The notes under the pieces are model-generated. The model ran no database searches, was not told where the DNA came from, and saw only the letters and a list, made by a program, of their open reading frames with translations. From the NCBI GenBank assembly GCA_045604405.1, contig JAZUNZ010000018.1, positions 1 to 64,000 of the forward strand: a stretch of 64,000 nucleotides of DNA, written 5' to 3'. Source of the stretch: UMGS1649 sp045604405 (GTDB lineage: Bacteria > Bacillota > Clostridia > TANB77 > CAG-465). A program made the position numbers and the translations under genes. Below, one piece after another: positions 7,947 through 14,985 of the stretch (position 1 is its first letter; the number at the start of each line of letters is the position of its first letter).

Positions 7947-8383
7947 TGTTAGTACCTAAAAGAACAAAATTTAGAAAAATGCAAAAAGGTAGAATAAGAG
8001 GAAATGCTACAAGAGGAACTAAACTAGCTCATGGAGATTATGGAATAGTTGCTCAAGAGCCATCTTTTATAACAAATAACCAAATTGAAGCTGCCAGAGT
8101 TGTAATTTCTAAATATACAAAAAAATACGGTAAATCATGGATAACAATATTCCCAGACAAGCCAATAACTAAAAAACCTGCTGAAACAAGAATGGGTTCT
8201 GGTAAAGGTAACCCAGAATATTTCGTAGCAGTTGTTAAGCCTGGTAGAGTAATGTTTGAAATAAGTGGCCTAGACGAAGCTACATCTCGTGAAGCTTTGA
8301 AAAAGGCAATCCAAAAGCTTCCTATAAAATGTAAGATAATTACAAAGGAAGAAAGCTTAGGAGGTAATGACAGTGAAGAATAA
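7946..8383 (+). CDS. rplP: 50S ribosomal protein L16
   Basis: 145 residues. L16 shapes the A site and binds 5S rRNA. MLVPKRTKFRK, the GxxGxVAxEPxxIT-like segment and RMGSGKGNPEYFVAVVKPG with the arginine loop are typical. Start codon overlaps the rpsC stop; the end overlaps the start of rpmC by 11 bases. Confidence 0.97.
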   Translation: MLVPKRTKFRKMQKGRIRGNATRGTKLAHGDYGIVAQEPSFITNNQIEAARVVISKYTKKYGKSWITIFPDKPITKKPAETRMGSGKGNPEYFVAVVKPGRVMFEISGLDEATSREALKKAIQKLPIKCKIITKEESLGGNDSEE

Positions 8384-8684
8384 TAGATTAAATGATTACA
8401 AGAAAATGGATGAAAAAGCTTTAACAGAAGAATTAAAAGCATTAAAATCTGAGCTTTTCAAACTTAGACTTTCTCATGCAATGAATGGTCTAGACAATCC
8501 GAATAAAATAACAGAAACTAAAAGAAATATAGCTAGAGTTAACACAATCTTAACTATCAAGAAAAATGGTGGAGAAGTTGTAGTTAAAGAAGCTACTAAG
8601 AAAGCAACTGCAAAAAAAGCAGCGGCAAAGAAAACAACAAAAGCAGCTAAGGAAACAAAAGAAGCTGCAAAATCTGAAGAGTAG
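8373..8684 (+). CDS. rpmC: 50S ribosomal protein L29 with Lys/Ala tail
   Basis: 103 residues against about 65 in most bacteria. The first 68 residues are a normal two-helix L29 (LTEELKALKSELFKLR, then the NKITETKRNIARVNT segment). The rest is a low-complexity Lys/Ala/Glu-rich tail. GTG 8373 is chosen since AGGAGG (8359-8364) is eight bases away; an ATG at 8367 is too close. The gene overlaps rplP by 11 bases. Confidence 0.92.
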   Translation: MKNNRLNDYKKMDEKALTEELKALKSELFKLRLSHAMNGLDNPNKITETKRNIARVNTILTIKKNGGEVVVKEATKKATAKKAAAKKTTKAAKETKEAAKSEE

Positions 8685-8696
8685 GAGGATAAACTA

Positions 8697-8951
8697 GTGG
8701 AAAGAAATGCAAGAAAAACTAAAATAGGTAAAGTAGTTTCAAATAAAATGGATAAAACTATTGTTGTAAGAATCGACACTAAGTTTAAACATCCACTTTA
8801 TAACAAAATCATGAACAAAACATTAAAAGTTAAAGCTCATGATGAAGAAAATGTTTGTGGTATCGGTGATACAGTTGAAATAATGGAAACTAGACCACTA
8901 AGCAAAGATAAAAGATATAGACTAGTTAGAATAGTAGAAAAAGCTAAGTAA
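8697..8951 (+). CDS. rpsQ: 30S ribosomal protein S17
   Basis: 84 residues, usual length. A primary rRNA-binding OB-fold protein. The segments GKVVSNKMDKTIVV and ETRPLSKDKRYRLV are characteristic. It begins with GTG at 8697 with AGGAGG eight bases upstream. Confidence 0.96.
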   Translation: MERNARKTKIGKVVSNKMDKTIVVRIDTKFKHPLYNKIMNKTLKVKAHDEENVCGIGDTVEIMETRPLSKDKRYRLVRIVEKAK

Positions 8952-8969
8952 TGAAAAGGAGGAACTACT

Positions 8970-9338
8970 ATGATACAACAACAATCAGTTGTTAATGTCG
9001 CTGATAACACAGGAGCAAAAAAATTAATGTGTATTAGAGTTCTTGGTGGACACCACAGAAAATGGGGTAACATCGGAGACGTAATCGTAGCTTCTGTAAA
9101 ACAAGCAATACCAGGTGGCGTTGTAGAAAAAGGCGATGTTGTAAAAGCAGTAATTGTTAGATCTAAAACAGGACTTAAACGTGCTGATGGATCATATATA
9201 AAATTTGATGAAAATGCAGCTGTTATAATTAAAGATGACAAGACTCCAAAAGGAACTCGTATCTTTGGACCAGTTGCAAGAGAGCTAAGAGATAAAGATT
9301 ATATGAAGATTATATCTCTAGCACCTGAAGTACTTTAG
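8970..9338 (+). CDS. rplN: 50S ribosomal protein L14
   Basis: 122 residues exactly as in most bacteria. L14 lies at the subunit interface and is the site where silencing factor RsfS acts in many species. MIQQQSVVNVADNTGAKKLM and the GTRIFGPVARELR ending identify it. AAGGAGG is upstream. Confidence 0.98.
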   Translation: MIQQQSVVNVADNTGAKKLMCIRVLGGHHRKWGNIGDVIVASVKQAIPGGVVEKGDVVKAVIVRSKTGLKRADGSYIKFDENAAVIIKDDKTPKGTRIFGPVARELRDKDYMKIISLAPEVL

Positions 9339-9351
9339 GAGGTAAAGCACA

Positions 9352-9690
9352 ATGGTAAAGAATATTAAAAACGAAGCTAAAATCAAGCTAAGAGTTGATG
9401 ATACTGTTATCGTTAACACTGGTGTAGATAAAGGCAAAAAAGGTAAAATACTAAAAGTACTAAGAGCAGATAACAAAGTAATCGTTCAAGGCGTAAACGT
9501 TAGAACAAAACACGTTAAACCTAAAAAACAAGGTCAAGAATCTGGAATACTTAAAGTTGAATCTCCAGTACACATTTCTAAAGTAAATTATTACTGCCCA
9601 AAATGTGAAAAAGGTGTAAAACTTGGAGTTAAAGTTGTTGACGGTAAGAAAATAAGAGTATGCAGAAAGTGTAATACTGAAATAAAGTAA
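9352..9690 (+). CDS. rplX: 50S ribosomal protein L24, zinc-ribbon form
   Basis: 112 residues. An assembly initiator with a KOW motif (DTVIVNTGVDKGKKGKILKV). The C-terminal part carries CPKC and CRKC pairs, so a zinc site is likely; some L24 proteins have this and others do not. AGGAGG is placed before ATG 9352. Confidence 0.95.
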   Translation: MVKNIKNEAKIKLRVDDTVIVNTGVDKGKKGKILKVLRADNKVIVQGVNVRTKHVKPKKQGQESGILKVESPVHISKVNYYCPKCEKGVKLGVKVVDGKKIRVCRKCNTEIK

Positions 9691-9703
9691 GGAGGACGCA
9701 AGA

Positions 9704-10243
9704 ATGGATCTTAAAGAAAGATACATAAAAGAAGTTGTACCAGCACTTATGGATAAGTTTAAATACAAATCTGTAATGCAAGTACCAAAACTAGAAAAAA
9801 TAGTTATAAATATGGGTGTTTCTGATGTTAAAGATAACTCTAAAGCATTAGACGTTGCAGTAAAAGATCTTGAAACAATAACAGGACAAAAACCTCTTAT
9901 AACAAAAGCTAGAAAATCTATAGCAGCCTTCAAATTAAGAGAAGGAATGAATATCGGATGCAAAGTAACTCTAAGAAGAGAAAAAATGTACGATTTTGCT
10001 ACAAGATTATTCAACGTAGCACTTCCAAGAGTAAGAGATTTCAAAGGTGTTTCACCTAACTCTTTTGATGGACGTGGAAACTATGCTTTTGGTATTAAAG
10101 AGCAAATGATATTCCCAGAAATAGAATTCGATAAGGTAGATAAAGCACGCGGTATGGATGTTATATTTGTAACAACAGCTAAGTCAGATGAAGAAGCTAA
10201 AGCTCTTTTAGAGTTATTAGGACTACCTTTCGCTAAGAATTAA
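9704..10243 (+). CDS. rplE: 50S ribosomal protein L5
   Basis: 179 residues. L5 binds 5S rRNA and contacts P-site tRNA. The motifs KIVINMGV, TGQKPLITKARKSIAAFK, and the FDGRGNYAFGIKEQMIFPEI stretch are family hallmarks. Preceded by AAGGAGG 14 bp after rplX. Confidence 0.97.
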   Translation: MDLKERYIKEVVPALMDKFKYKSVMQVPKLEKIVINMGVSDVKDNSKALDVAVKDLETITGQKPLITKARKSIAAFKLREGMNIGCKVTLRREKMYDFATRLFNVALPRVRDFKGVSPNSFDGRGNYAFGIKEQMIFPEIEFDKVDKARGMDVIFVTTAKSDEEAKALLELLGLPFAKN

Positions 10244-10256
10244 GGAGGAAAGTTTA

Positions 10257-10442
10257 ATGGCTAAAAAATCAATGATAGCTAAACAACAAAGAACACCTAA
10301 GTTTAGCACAAGATATTATAACAGATGTAAATTGTGCGGAAGACCACATGCCTATATTAGAAAGTATGGAATATGCCGTATATGCTTTAGAGAATTAGCA
10401 TACAAAGGTGAAATTCCAGGCGTTAAAAAGGCTAGTTGGTAG
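10257..10442 (+). CDS. rpsZ: 30S ribosomal protein S14, zinc type
   Basis: 61 residues, the short form (type Z). The zinc ligands are C24 and C27 (CKLC) and C40 and C43 (CRIC). The ending PGVKKASW is conserved. Short S14 is typical of Firmicutes. AAGGAGG is immediately upstream. Confidence 0.97.
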   Translation: MAKKSMIAKQQRTPKFSTRYYNRCKLCGRPHAYIRKYGICRICFRELAYKGEIPGVKKASW

Positions 10443-10458
10443 TAAGGAGGAACGTAAA

Positions 10459-10854
10459 ATGAATTTAACAGATCCTGTAGCAGACATGTTAACAAGAATA
10501 AGAAACGCAGTTAAAGAAAAACATACAACAGTTGACGTTCCTTATTCTAAAGTTAAAAATGAAATAGCTAAAATTCTACTAGAAGAAGGCTTTATAGCTG
10601 ACTTAGAATTAGTAGAAAATGGAACACAAAAAAATATAAGAATAACTCTTAAATATAAAGATTCTAAATCTGTAATTCAAGGACTAAAGAGAATATCTAA
10701 ACCAGGTCTAAGAATATATGCAGAAAAAGAAGAATTACCAAGAGTATTAAATGGACTAGGAATAGCAGTTATTTCTACATCAAAAGGTATAGTTACAGAT
10801 AAAGTAGCAAGAAAACTTAATGTTGGTGGAGAAGTAATGGCTTACATCTGGTAG
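10459..10854 (+). CDS. rpsH: 30S ribosomal protein S8
   Basis: 131 residues. A primary 16S rRNA binder and, in E. coli, repressor of the spc operon. It begins NLTDPVADMLTRIRNA and ends with STSKGIVTDKVARK and GGEVMAYIW. ATG 10459 has AAGGAGG nine bases upstream; an in-frame ATG at 10408 lies inside rpsZ and is rejected. Confidence 0.97.
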   Translation: MNLTDPVADMLTRIRNAVKEKHTTVDVPYSKVKNEIAKILLEEGFIADLELVENGTQKNIRITLKYKDSKSVIQGLKRISKPGLRIYAEKEELPRVLNGLGIAVISTSKGIVTDKVARKLNVGGEVMAYIW

Positions 10855-10872
10855 TAAGGGAGGAAAAGTAAA

Positions 10873-11409
10873 ATGTCTAGAATAGGAAATAAAGCTATAA
10901 CACTTCCAGCTGGTGTTGAATGCACTATAAATGGAAACCATGTTGTAGTAAAAGGACCAAAAGGAACTCTAGAAATGGACGTTGTTAAAGAGATCGCTGT
11001 TAAAGTCGAAGAAGGTAACATAGTTGTAACTAGAGATAGTGATGATCACAAAGCATTGCATGGACTAACTAGATCCCTTATAGCAAACATGGTTATTGGT
11101 GTAACTGAAGGTTTCGAAAAGAAACTAGAAGTAAATGGAGTAGGTTACAGAGCAGCTAAACAAGGAAATAAACTAGTTTTAACACTAGGATATTCTCATC
11201 CTGTTGAAATTGTTGATACAGACACTTTAAAAACTGAAGTACCTGATCCAAACACTATAATAGTAAAAGGAATAGACAAACAAGCAGTTGGTCAATTTGC
11301 AGCAATAATTAGAGAAAAGAGATTACCTGAACCATATAAGGGCAAAGGAATCAAATATGTTGATGAACATATAAGAAGAAAAGAAGGAAAAGCCGGCGGC
11401 AAGAAGTAA
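10873..11409 (+). CDS. rplF: 50S ribosomal protein L6
   Basis: 178 residues, usual length. L6 supports the factor-binding region. MSRIGNKAITLPAGVE and the ending PEPYKGKGIKYVDE with a basic tail are family signatures. GGGAGG precedes ATG 10873. Confidence 0.97.
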   Translation: MSRIGNKAITLPAGVECTINGNHVVVKGPKGTLEMDVVKEIAVKVEEGNIVVTRDSDDHKALHGLTRSLIANMVIGVTEGFEKKLEVNGVGYRAAKQGNKLVLTLGYSHPVEIVDTDTLKTEVPDPNTIIVKGIDKQAVGQFAAIIREKRLPEPYKGKGIKYVDEHIRRKEGKAGGKK

Positions 11410-11421
11410 GGAGGATAAAAA

Positions 11422-11781
11422 ATGAGAAGTAGAGATAGCAAAGAGTCAAAAAGACTTGCAAGACAAAAAAGAGTAAGAGCTACTGTTAAAGGTACAGCTT
11501 CTAGACCTAGACTTTGCGTATTTAAAAGTTTAACTAATATATATGCACAAGTTATAGATGATGAAAACGGTACTACACTTGTTTCTGCCTCAACTTTGGA
11601 TGCTGACGTAAAAACTAAAGCTTCTAACGTAGAAGCTGCTAAAGAAGTAGGAACATTAGTTGCAAAACGCGCTATAGAAAAAAATATAGATACAGTAGTA
11701 TTTGATAGAAATGGTTACTTATACCATGGAAAAGTTAAAGAATTAGCAGAAGCTGCAAGAGCAGCAGGACTTAAGTTTTAA
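11422..11781 (+). CDS. rplR: 50S ribosomal protein L18
   Basis: 119 residues. L18 carries 5S rRNA into the large subunit together with L5. RPRLCVFKSLTNIYAQVIDD, the ATLVSASTLD-type strand, and FDRNGYLYHGKVKELAEAAR identify it. AAGGAGG upstream. Confidence 0.97.
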   Translation: MRSRDSKESKRLARQKRVRATVKGTASRPRLCVFKSLTNIYAQVIDDENGTTLVSASTLDADVKTKASNVEAAKEVGTLVAKRAIEKNIDTVVFDRNGYLYHGKVKELAEAARAAGLKF

Positions 11782-11800
11782 GGTTAGGAGGAAATAAGTA

Positions 11801-12334
11801 ATGACTGATACAAAGAAACAAAGCAGACCACGTAAAGAAAAAAGAGAAGAATTCAAACCAGAATTTAAAGAAAAAGTAGTTTACGTTGGCCGTGTAGCTA
11901 AAGTTGTTAAAGGTGGAAGAACTTTTAGATTTAGCGTACTTGTAGTAGTTGGAGATGAAAAAGGAAGAATTGGTGTTGGTTCAGGAAAAGCATCAGAAGT
12001 TCCAGAAGCAATCAAAAAAGCTACAGATGCAGCTAAAAAGAACTTAATAACAGTTCCTATGGTTAATGGAACAGTACCTCACGAATATACTAAAAAACTT
12101 GGTTCTTCAATAGTAATTATCAAGCCAGCTCCAGAAGGTACAGGTGTTATCGCTGGTGGAGCAGTAAGACCAGTTCTTGAACTTGCAGGAGTTAAGAATG
12201 TTACAGCTAAAACATTAGGTTCTCGTAATAGCAGAAACGTAGTACTTGCTACAATAGCTGCATTAAGAGAAATGAGAACAGCTGAACAAGTGGCTGAAGC
12301 TAGAGGAATTACAGTAGAAAAATTATTAAAATAA
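11801..12334 (+). CDS. rpsE: 30S ribosomal protein S5
   Basis: 177 residues. A fidelity protein close to the decoding centre. It contains VGRVAKVVKGGRTFRFS, GSGKASEVPEAIKKA, and APEGTGVIAGGAVRPVLELA. The gene that normally follows, rpmD, is missing here: only 25 bp separate it from rplO. Confidence 0.97.
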   Translation: MTDTKKQSRPRKEKREEFKPEFKEKVVYVGRVAKVVKGGRTFRFSVLVVVGDEKGRIGVGSGKASEVPEAIKKATDAAKKNLITVPMVNGTVPHEYTKKLGSSIVIIKPAPEGTGVIAGGAVRPVLELAGVKNVTAKTLGSRNSRNVVLATIAALREMRTAEQVAEARGITVEKLLK

Positions 12335-12359
12335 TTAGTGTAGAGAGGAGGAACTTAGA

Positions 12360-12797
12360 ATGGAAATGCATAATTTAGGACCAGCTGTTAAAGGCAAAAA
12401 CCGTAATAGAGTAGGTCGTGGAATTGGAAGCGGTAACGGAAAAACTGCTGGAAAAGGTCACAAAGGCCAAAAAGCTAGAACAGGTGGAAAAATTAGAAGA
12501 GGATTCGAAGGAGGACAAACTCCTTTATACAGAAGAATTCCAAAACGTGGATTCAACAATGTATTTAGTATTGAATATGCTACTATTAACGTTTCTGATC
12601 TTGAAAGATTTGAAAATGGAACAGTAGTTAATATGGAACTTCTATTAAATGAAGGAATAGTTAGACGTGAACTTTCTGGACTTAAAGTTTTAGGAAATGG
12701 AAATTTAACTAAAAAGCTTACAGTAGAGGCTAAGAAATTCTCTAATGCAGCTAAAGAAAAGATAGAGGCAGTAGGTGGAAAGATAGAGGTGAAATAG
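12360..12797 (+). CDS. rplO: 50S ribosomal protein L15
   Basis: 145 residues. Late-assembly rRNA binder. The glycine-rich region RVGRGIGSGNGKTAGKGHKG and the FEGGQTPLYRRIPKRGFNN segment are diagnostic. ATG 12360 has AGGAGG eight bases upstream. The stop is one base from the secY start, and secY's GAGGTG site lies inside this gene. Confidence 0.97.
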   Translation: MEMHNLGPAVKGKNRNRVGRGIGSGNGKTAGKGHKGQKARTGGKIRRGFEGGQTPLYRRIPKRGFNNVFSIEYATINVSDLERFENGTVVNMELLLNEGIVRRELSGLKVLGNGNLTKKLTVEAKKFSNAAKEKIEAVGGKIEVK

Positions 12798-12798
12798 T

Positions 12799-14109
12799 AT
12801 GTTTGATACTCTAAAAAAGATGTTTACAGTAAAAGACATCAGAAAGAAAATACTATACACAATATTTATTATTGTTTTATTCCGTATAGGTACATTTGTA
12901 ACAGTACCTGGAATAAACAAACTTGCATTTGTAGAAGCTGTACAAAGTCAAGCATCAGGAATACTAGGAACAATTAACATTATTTCCGGTGGTGCGTTTA
13001 ACAGACTTTCTATATTTGCAATGACAATATCACCATACATTACTGCATCGATCGTGTTAAATCTTTTGCAAACTGTTATACCATCATTGGAAAGACTTGC
13101 TAAAGAGGGTGAAACAGGCAAACAAAAGCTTAGTAAATATACTAAGTTATTAACAATCGCGTTTGCAGTAGTAGAGGCGATAGGATTATACTTAAATTAC
13201 AAGGCATATTTATTACCAGCCATGTCATATGGTATTTACCAAATATTTGGTATGATACTATTTGTAGTATGTTTAACTGCAGGTACAGCTTTGCTTATGT
13301 GGCTTGCAGATAAAATTACAGAGCATGGAATTGGAAACGGTGTCTCAATGATTATCTTTGTGGGTATCGTTTCAGGAGCGCCAGGAGCAATTACATCGTT
13401 ATCTGCTTTTGCAGCTCAAAGTAAATGGAATATACTAATGGTTGTAGCAGTAGTTATAGCATTTGTAATACTTCTTGCTGGAGTAATATTTGTACAACAA
13501 GCTGAAAGAAGAATACCAGTAAACTATGCAAAAAGAGTTGTTGGTAGAAAAATGTTTGGTGGGCAAAATACTCATATACCACTAAAAGTGGCTATGGCAG
13601 GAGTTATGCCAATAATATTTGCTATGTCATTTATGATGATACCAGCTACTATAATACAACTTGTAACTAAAGGTGCAGCAACAGGATTTTGGGGAGTTGT
13701 TCTTAAAATCTGTTCGGCATCAACAGAATCAATTTGGTACTTAGTAGCATATGCAGTAATTTACATGCTATTAATTATAGGATTTACATTTGTATACACA
13801 ATGTTTACTGTGAATCCTGTGGAAATGTCTAACGGATTAAAACAAAACGGTGGATTCATTCCAGGAATTAGAGCAGGTAAAAATACAGCAGAATATATAA
13901 ACAAAGTACTTAAAAACATTACTGGAGCTGGAGCAGTATTCCTAGCACTAGTTGCAGTACTTCCTGTTATATGTCAAGCTGCAATGCCAAGCATATCTAT
14001 ATCTTTTGGTGGAACTTCAATACTTATCGTAGTAAGTGTTGCGCTTGAAACTCTTAAAGTTATAGAATCACAAATGGTAAGCAGACATTATGACGGATTC
14101 TTAGATTAA
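12799..14109 (+). CDS. secY: Protein translocase subunit SecY
   Basis: 436 residues, ten predicted membrane segments. SecY is the channel of the SecYEG translocon. Family features include the plug region after the first helix, NIISGGAFNRLSIFAMTISP, PSLERLAKEGETG, the cytoplasmic loop QAERRIPVNYAKR and the SNGLKQNGGFIPGIRAG loop. It is the last gene of the ribosomal cluster here, since a terminator follows. In most Firmicutes adk comes next; here two unrelated genes intervene. Confidence 0.97.
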   Translation: MFDTLKKMFTVKDIRKKILYTIFIIVLFRIGTFVTVPGINKLAFVEAVQSQASGILGTINIISGGAFNRLSIFAMTISPYITASIVLNLLQTVIPSLERLAKEGETGKQKLSKYTKLLTIAFAVVEAIGLYLNYKAYLLPAMSYGIYQIFGMILFVVCLTAGTALLMWLADKITEHGIGNGVSMIIFVGIVSGAPGAITSLSAFAAQSKWNILMVVAVVIAFVILLAGVIFVQQAERRIPVNYAKRVVGRKMFGGQNTHIPLKVAMAGVMPIIFAMSFMMIPATIIQLVTKGAATGFWGVVLKICSASTESIWYLVAYAVIYMLLIIGFTFVYTMFTVNPVEMSNGLKQNGGFIPGIRAGKNTAEYINKVLKNITGAGAVFLALVAVLPVICQAAMPSISISFGGTSILIVVSVALETLKVIESQMVSRHYDGFLD

Positions 14110-14149
14110 TCATATTGTATGAGTAAGTAAATATAAATAATATATTAAA

Positions 14150-14187
14150 AAGTTGTTCAAGGTTTATTCCCTGAGCATCTTTTTTAT
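14150..14187 (+). terminator. Terminator after secY
   Basis: A stem with one bulged A formed by GTTGTTCAAGG and CCTGAGCATC closes over a short loop and runs into TTTTTT. Confidence 0.7.
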
Positions 14188-14191
14188 TATA

Positions 14192-14215
14192 AAAAGGACT
14201 GTATACAGTCCTTTT
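14192..14215. terminator. Second, palindromic terminator
   Basis: Perfect 12-bp inverted repeat (AAAAGGACTGTA then its complement), ending in TTTT on either strand. It probably stops both secY readthrough and transcripts from the right. Confidence 0.65.
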
Positions 14216-14321
14216 CACACAACTTCCCATAGAATATTAATAATTTATACAAAATCATATTGTATACTATAGTTGTAGTACAAATACTACAATTCATACA
14301 TATATGAATACATTTTTCCCC

Positions 14322-14345
14322 TTAAGAGAGCTTTAGCTCTCTTAA
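14322..14345 (-). terminator. Inverted repeat after the ferritin-like gene
   Basis: Arms TTAAGAGAGC and GCTCTCTTAA with loop TTTA (read on +). It lies 11 bp beyond the stop of the minus-strand gene. The T-run after it is poor, so termination is likely but not certain. Confidence 0.45.
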
Positions 14346-14355
14346 TATATTTGAG

Positions 14356-14868
14356 TTATTTTACACTATACAATGTAATTAAATAGTTGTATTTTATAGC
14401 ATGTTTCATCTCGTCTGTCATAATATATAACACTTTATTATATAGTTCTTTATTTGGCATATATGCTAGTATTTCTCTGTACTTTTCTACTGCCTTTAGT
14501 TCACCCATAAGGGCCTTTTTAATACCATCTAAGTAAGTTATCTTCTCATAGTTTCCAACACTTGTATTTGGTTGTAAAACCACTCCAGTAAGTTCTGTGA
14601 AAATGTCTCTAAGCAATCTATTATGTATTTTTTCATCATCACGTATGCTAGTTATAATATCTTTTGCCTCTTGATTTGGCGCCATATTGATTAAAGCATC
14701 ATACATGGCAGCATCTTCTGTTTCATCTGCTACTGAGTTTTTTACCATTGTAACGGCTGTATTTAAATTATATTGAAAACTTTTATTAGTGAAGTCCAAA
14801 ATCCAAGGCGTAGTTTCTCTTGGATAAAAATAGTTATTGTAATTTGTGTAATAATTAAAGTAATCCAT
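14356..14868 (-). CDS. Ferritin-like coat-type protein
   Basis: 170 residues. After a Tyr/Asn-rich head (YFNYYTNYNNYFY), four helices with di-iron ligands can be read: an early Glu in SVADETEDAAMYDAL, the pair DDEKIH (Glu-x-x-His), a Glu in MGELKAVEKY, and TDEMKH (Glu-x-x-His). This is the ferritin-like/rubrerythrin fold. Short clostridial members with Tyr-rich ends are often spore coat or stress proteins; its presence beside sporulation genes elsewhere in the window fits, but that role is inference. TTGGAGG precedes the ATG. It lies opposite to all neighbours. Confidence 0.75.
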   Translation of the reverse strand: MDYFNYYTNYNNYFYPRETTPWILDFTNKSFQYNLNTAVTMVKNSVADETEDAAMYDALINMAPNQEAKDIITSIRDDEKIHNRLLRDIFTELTGVVLQPNTSVGNYEKITYLDGIKKALMGELKAVEKYREILAYMPNKELYNKVLYIMTDEMKHAIKYNYLITLYSVK

Positions 14869-14938
14869 AATATACCTCCAATCATAGTTTATGTAAAAGT
14901 TTTAATATTGTTACTATACGAATGTTTTGTAGCCGTAA

Positions 14939-14967
14939 TTGATAACACGATTATATTGTGATATAAT
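14939..14967 (+). promoter_or_regulatory. Promoter of the surface repeat protein
   Basis: TTGATA (14939-14944) and TATAAT (14962-14967) with 17 bp spacing; the start site would be about 12 bases before the ATG, just before the AAGGTG site. Confidence 0.7.
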
Positions 14968-14985
14968 CTCAAAGAAGGTGAAATT

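Noticed and set aside
12418..12627. ORF of 69 codons in another frame inside rplO
   Set aside because: Fully covered by rplO, whose protein is conserved; no separate ribosome site.
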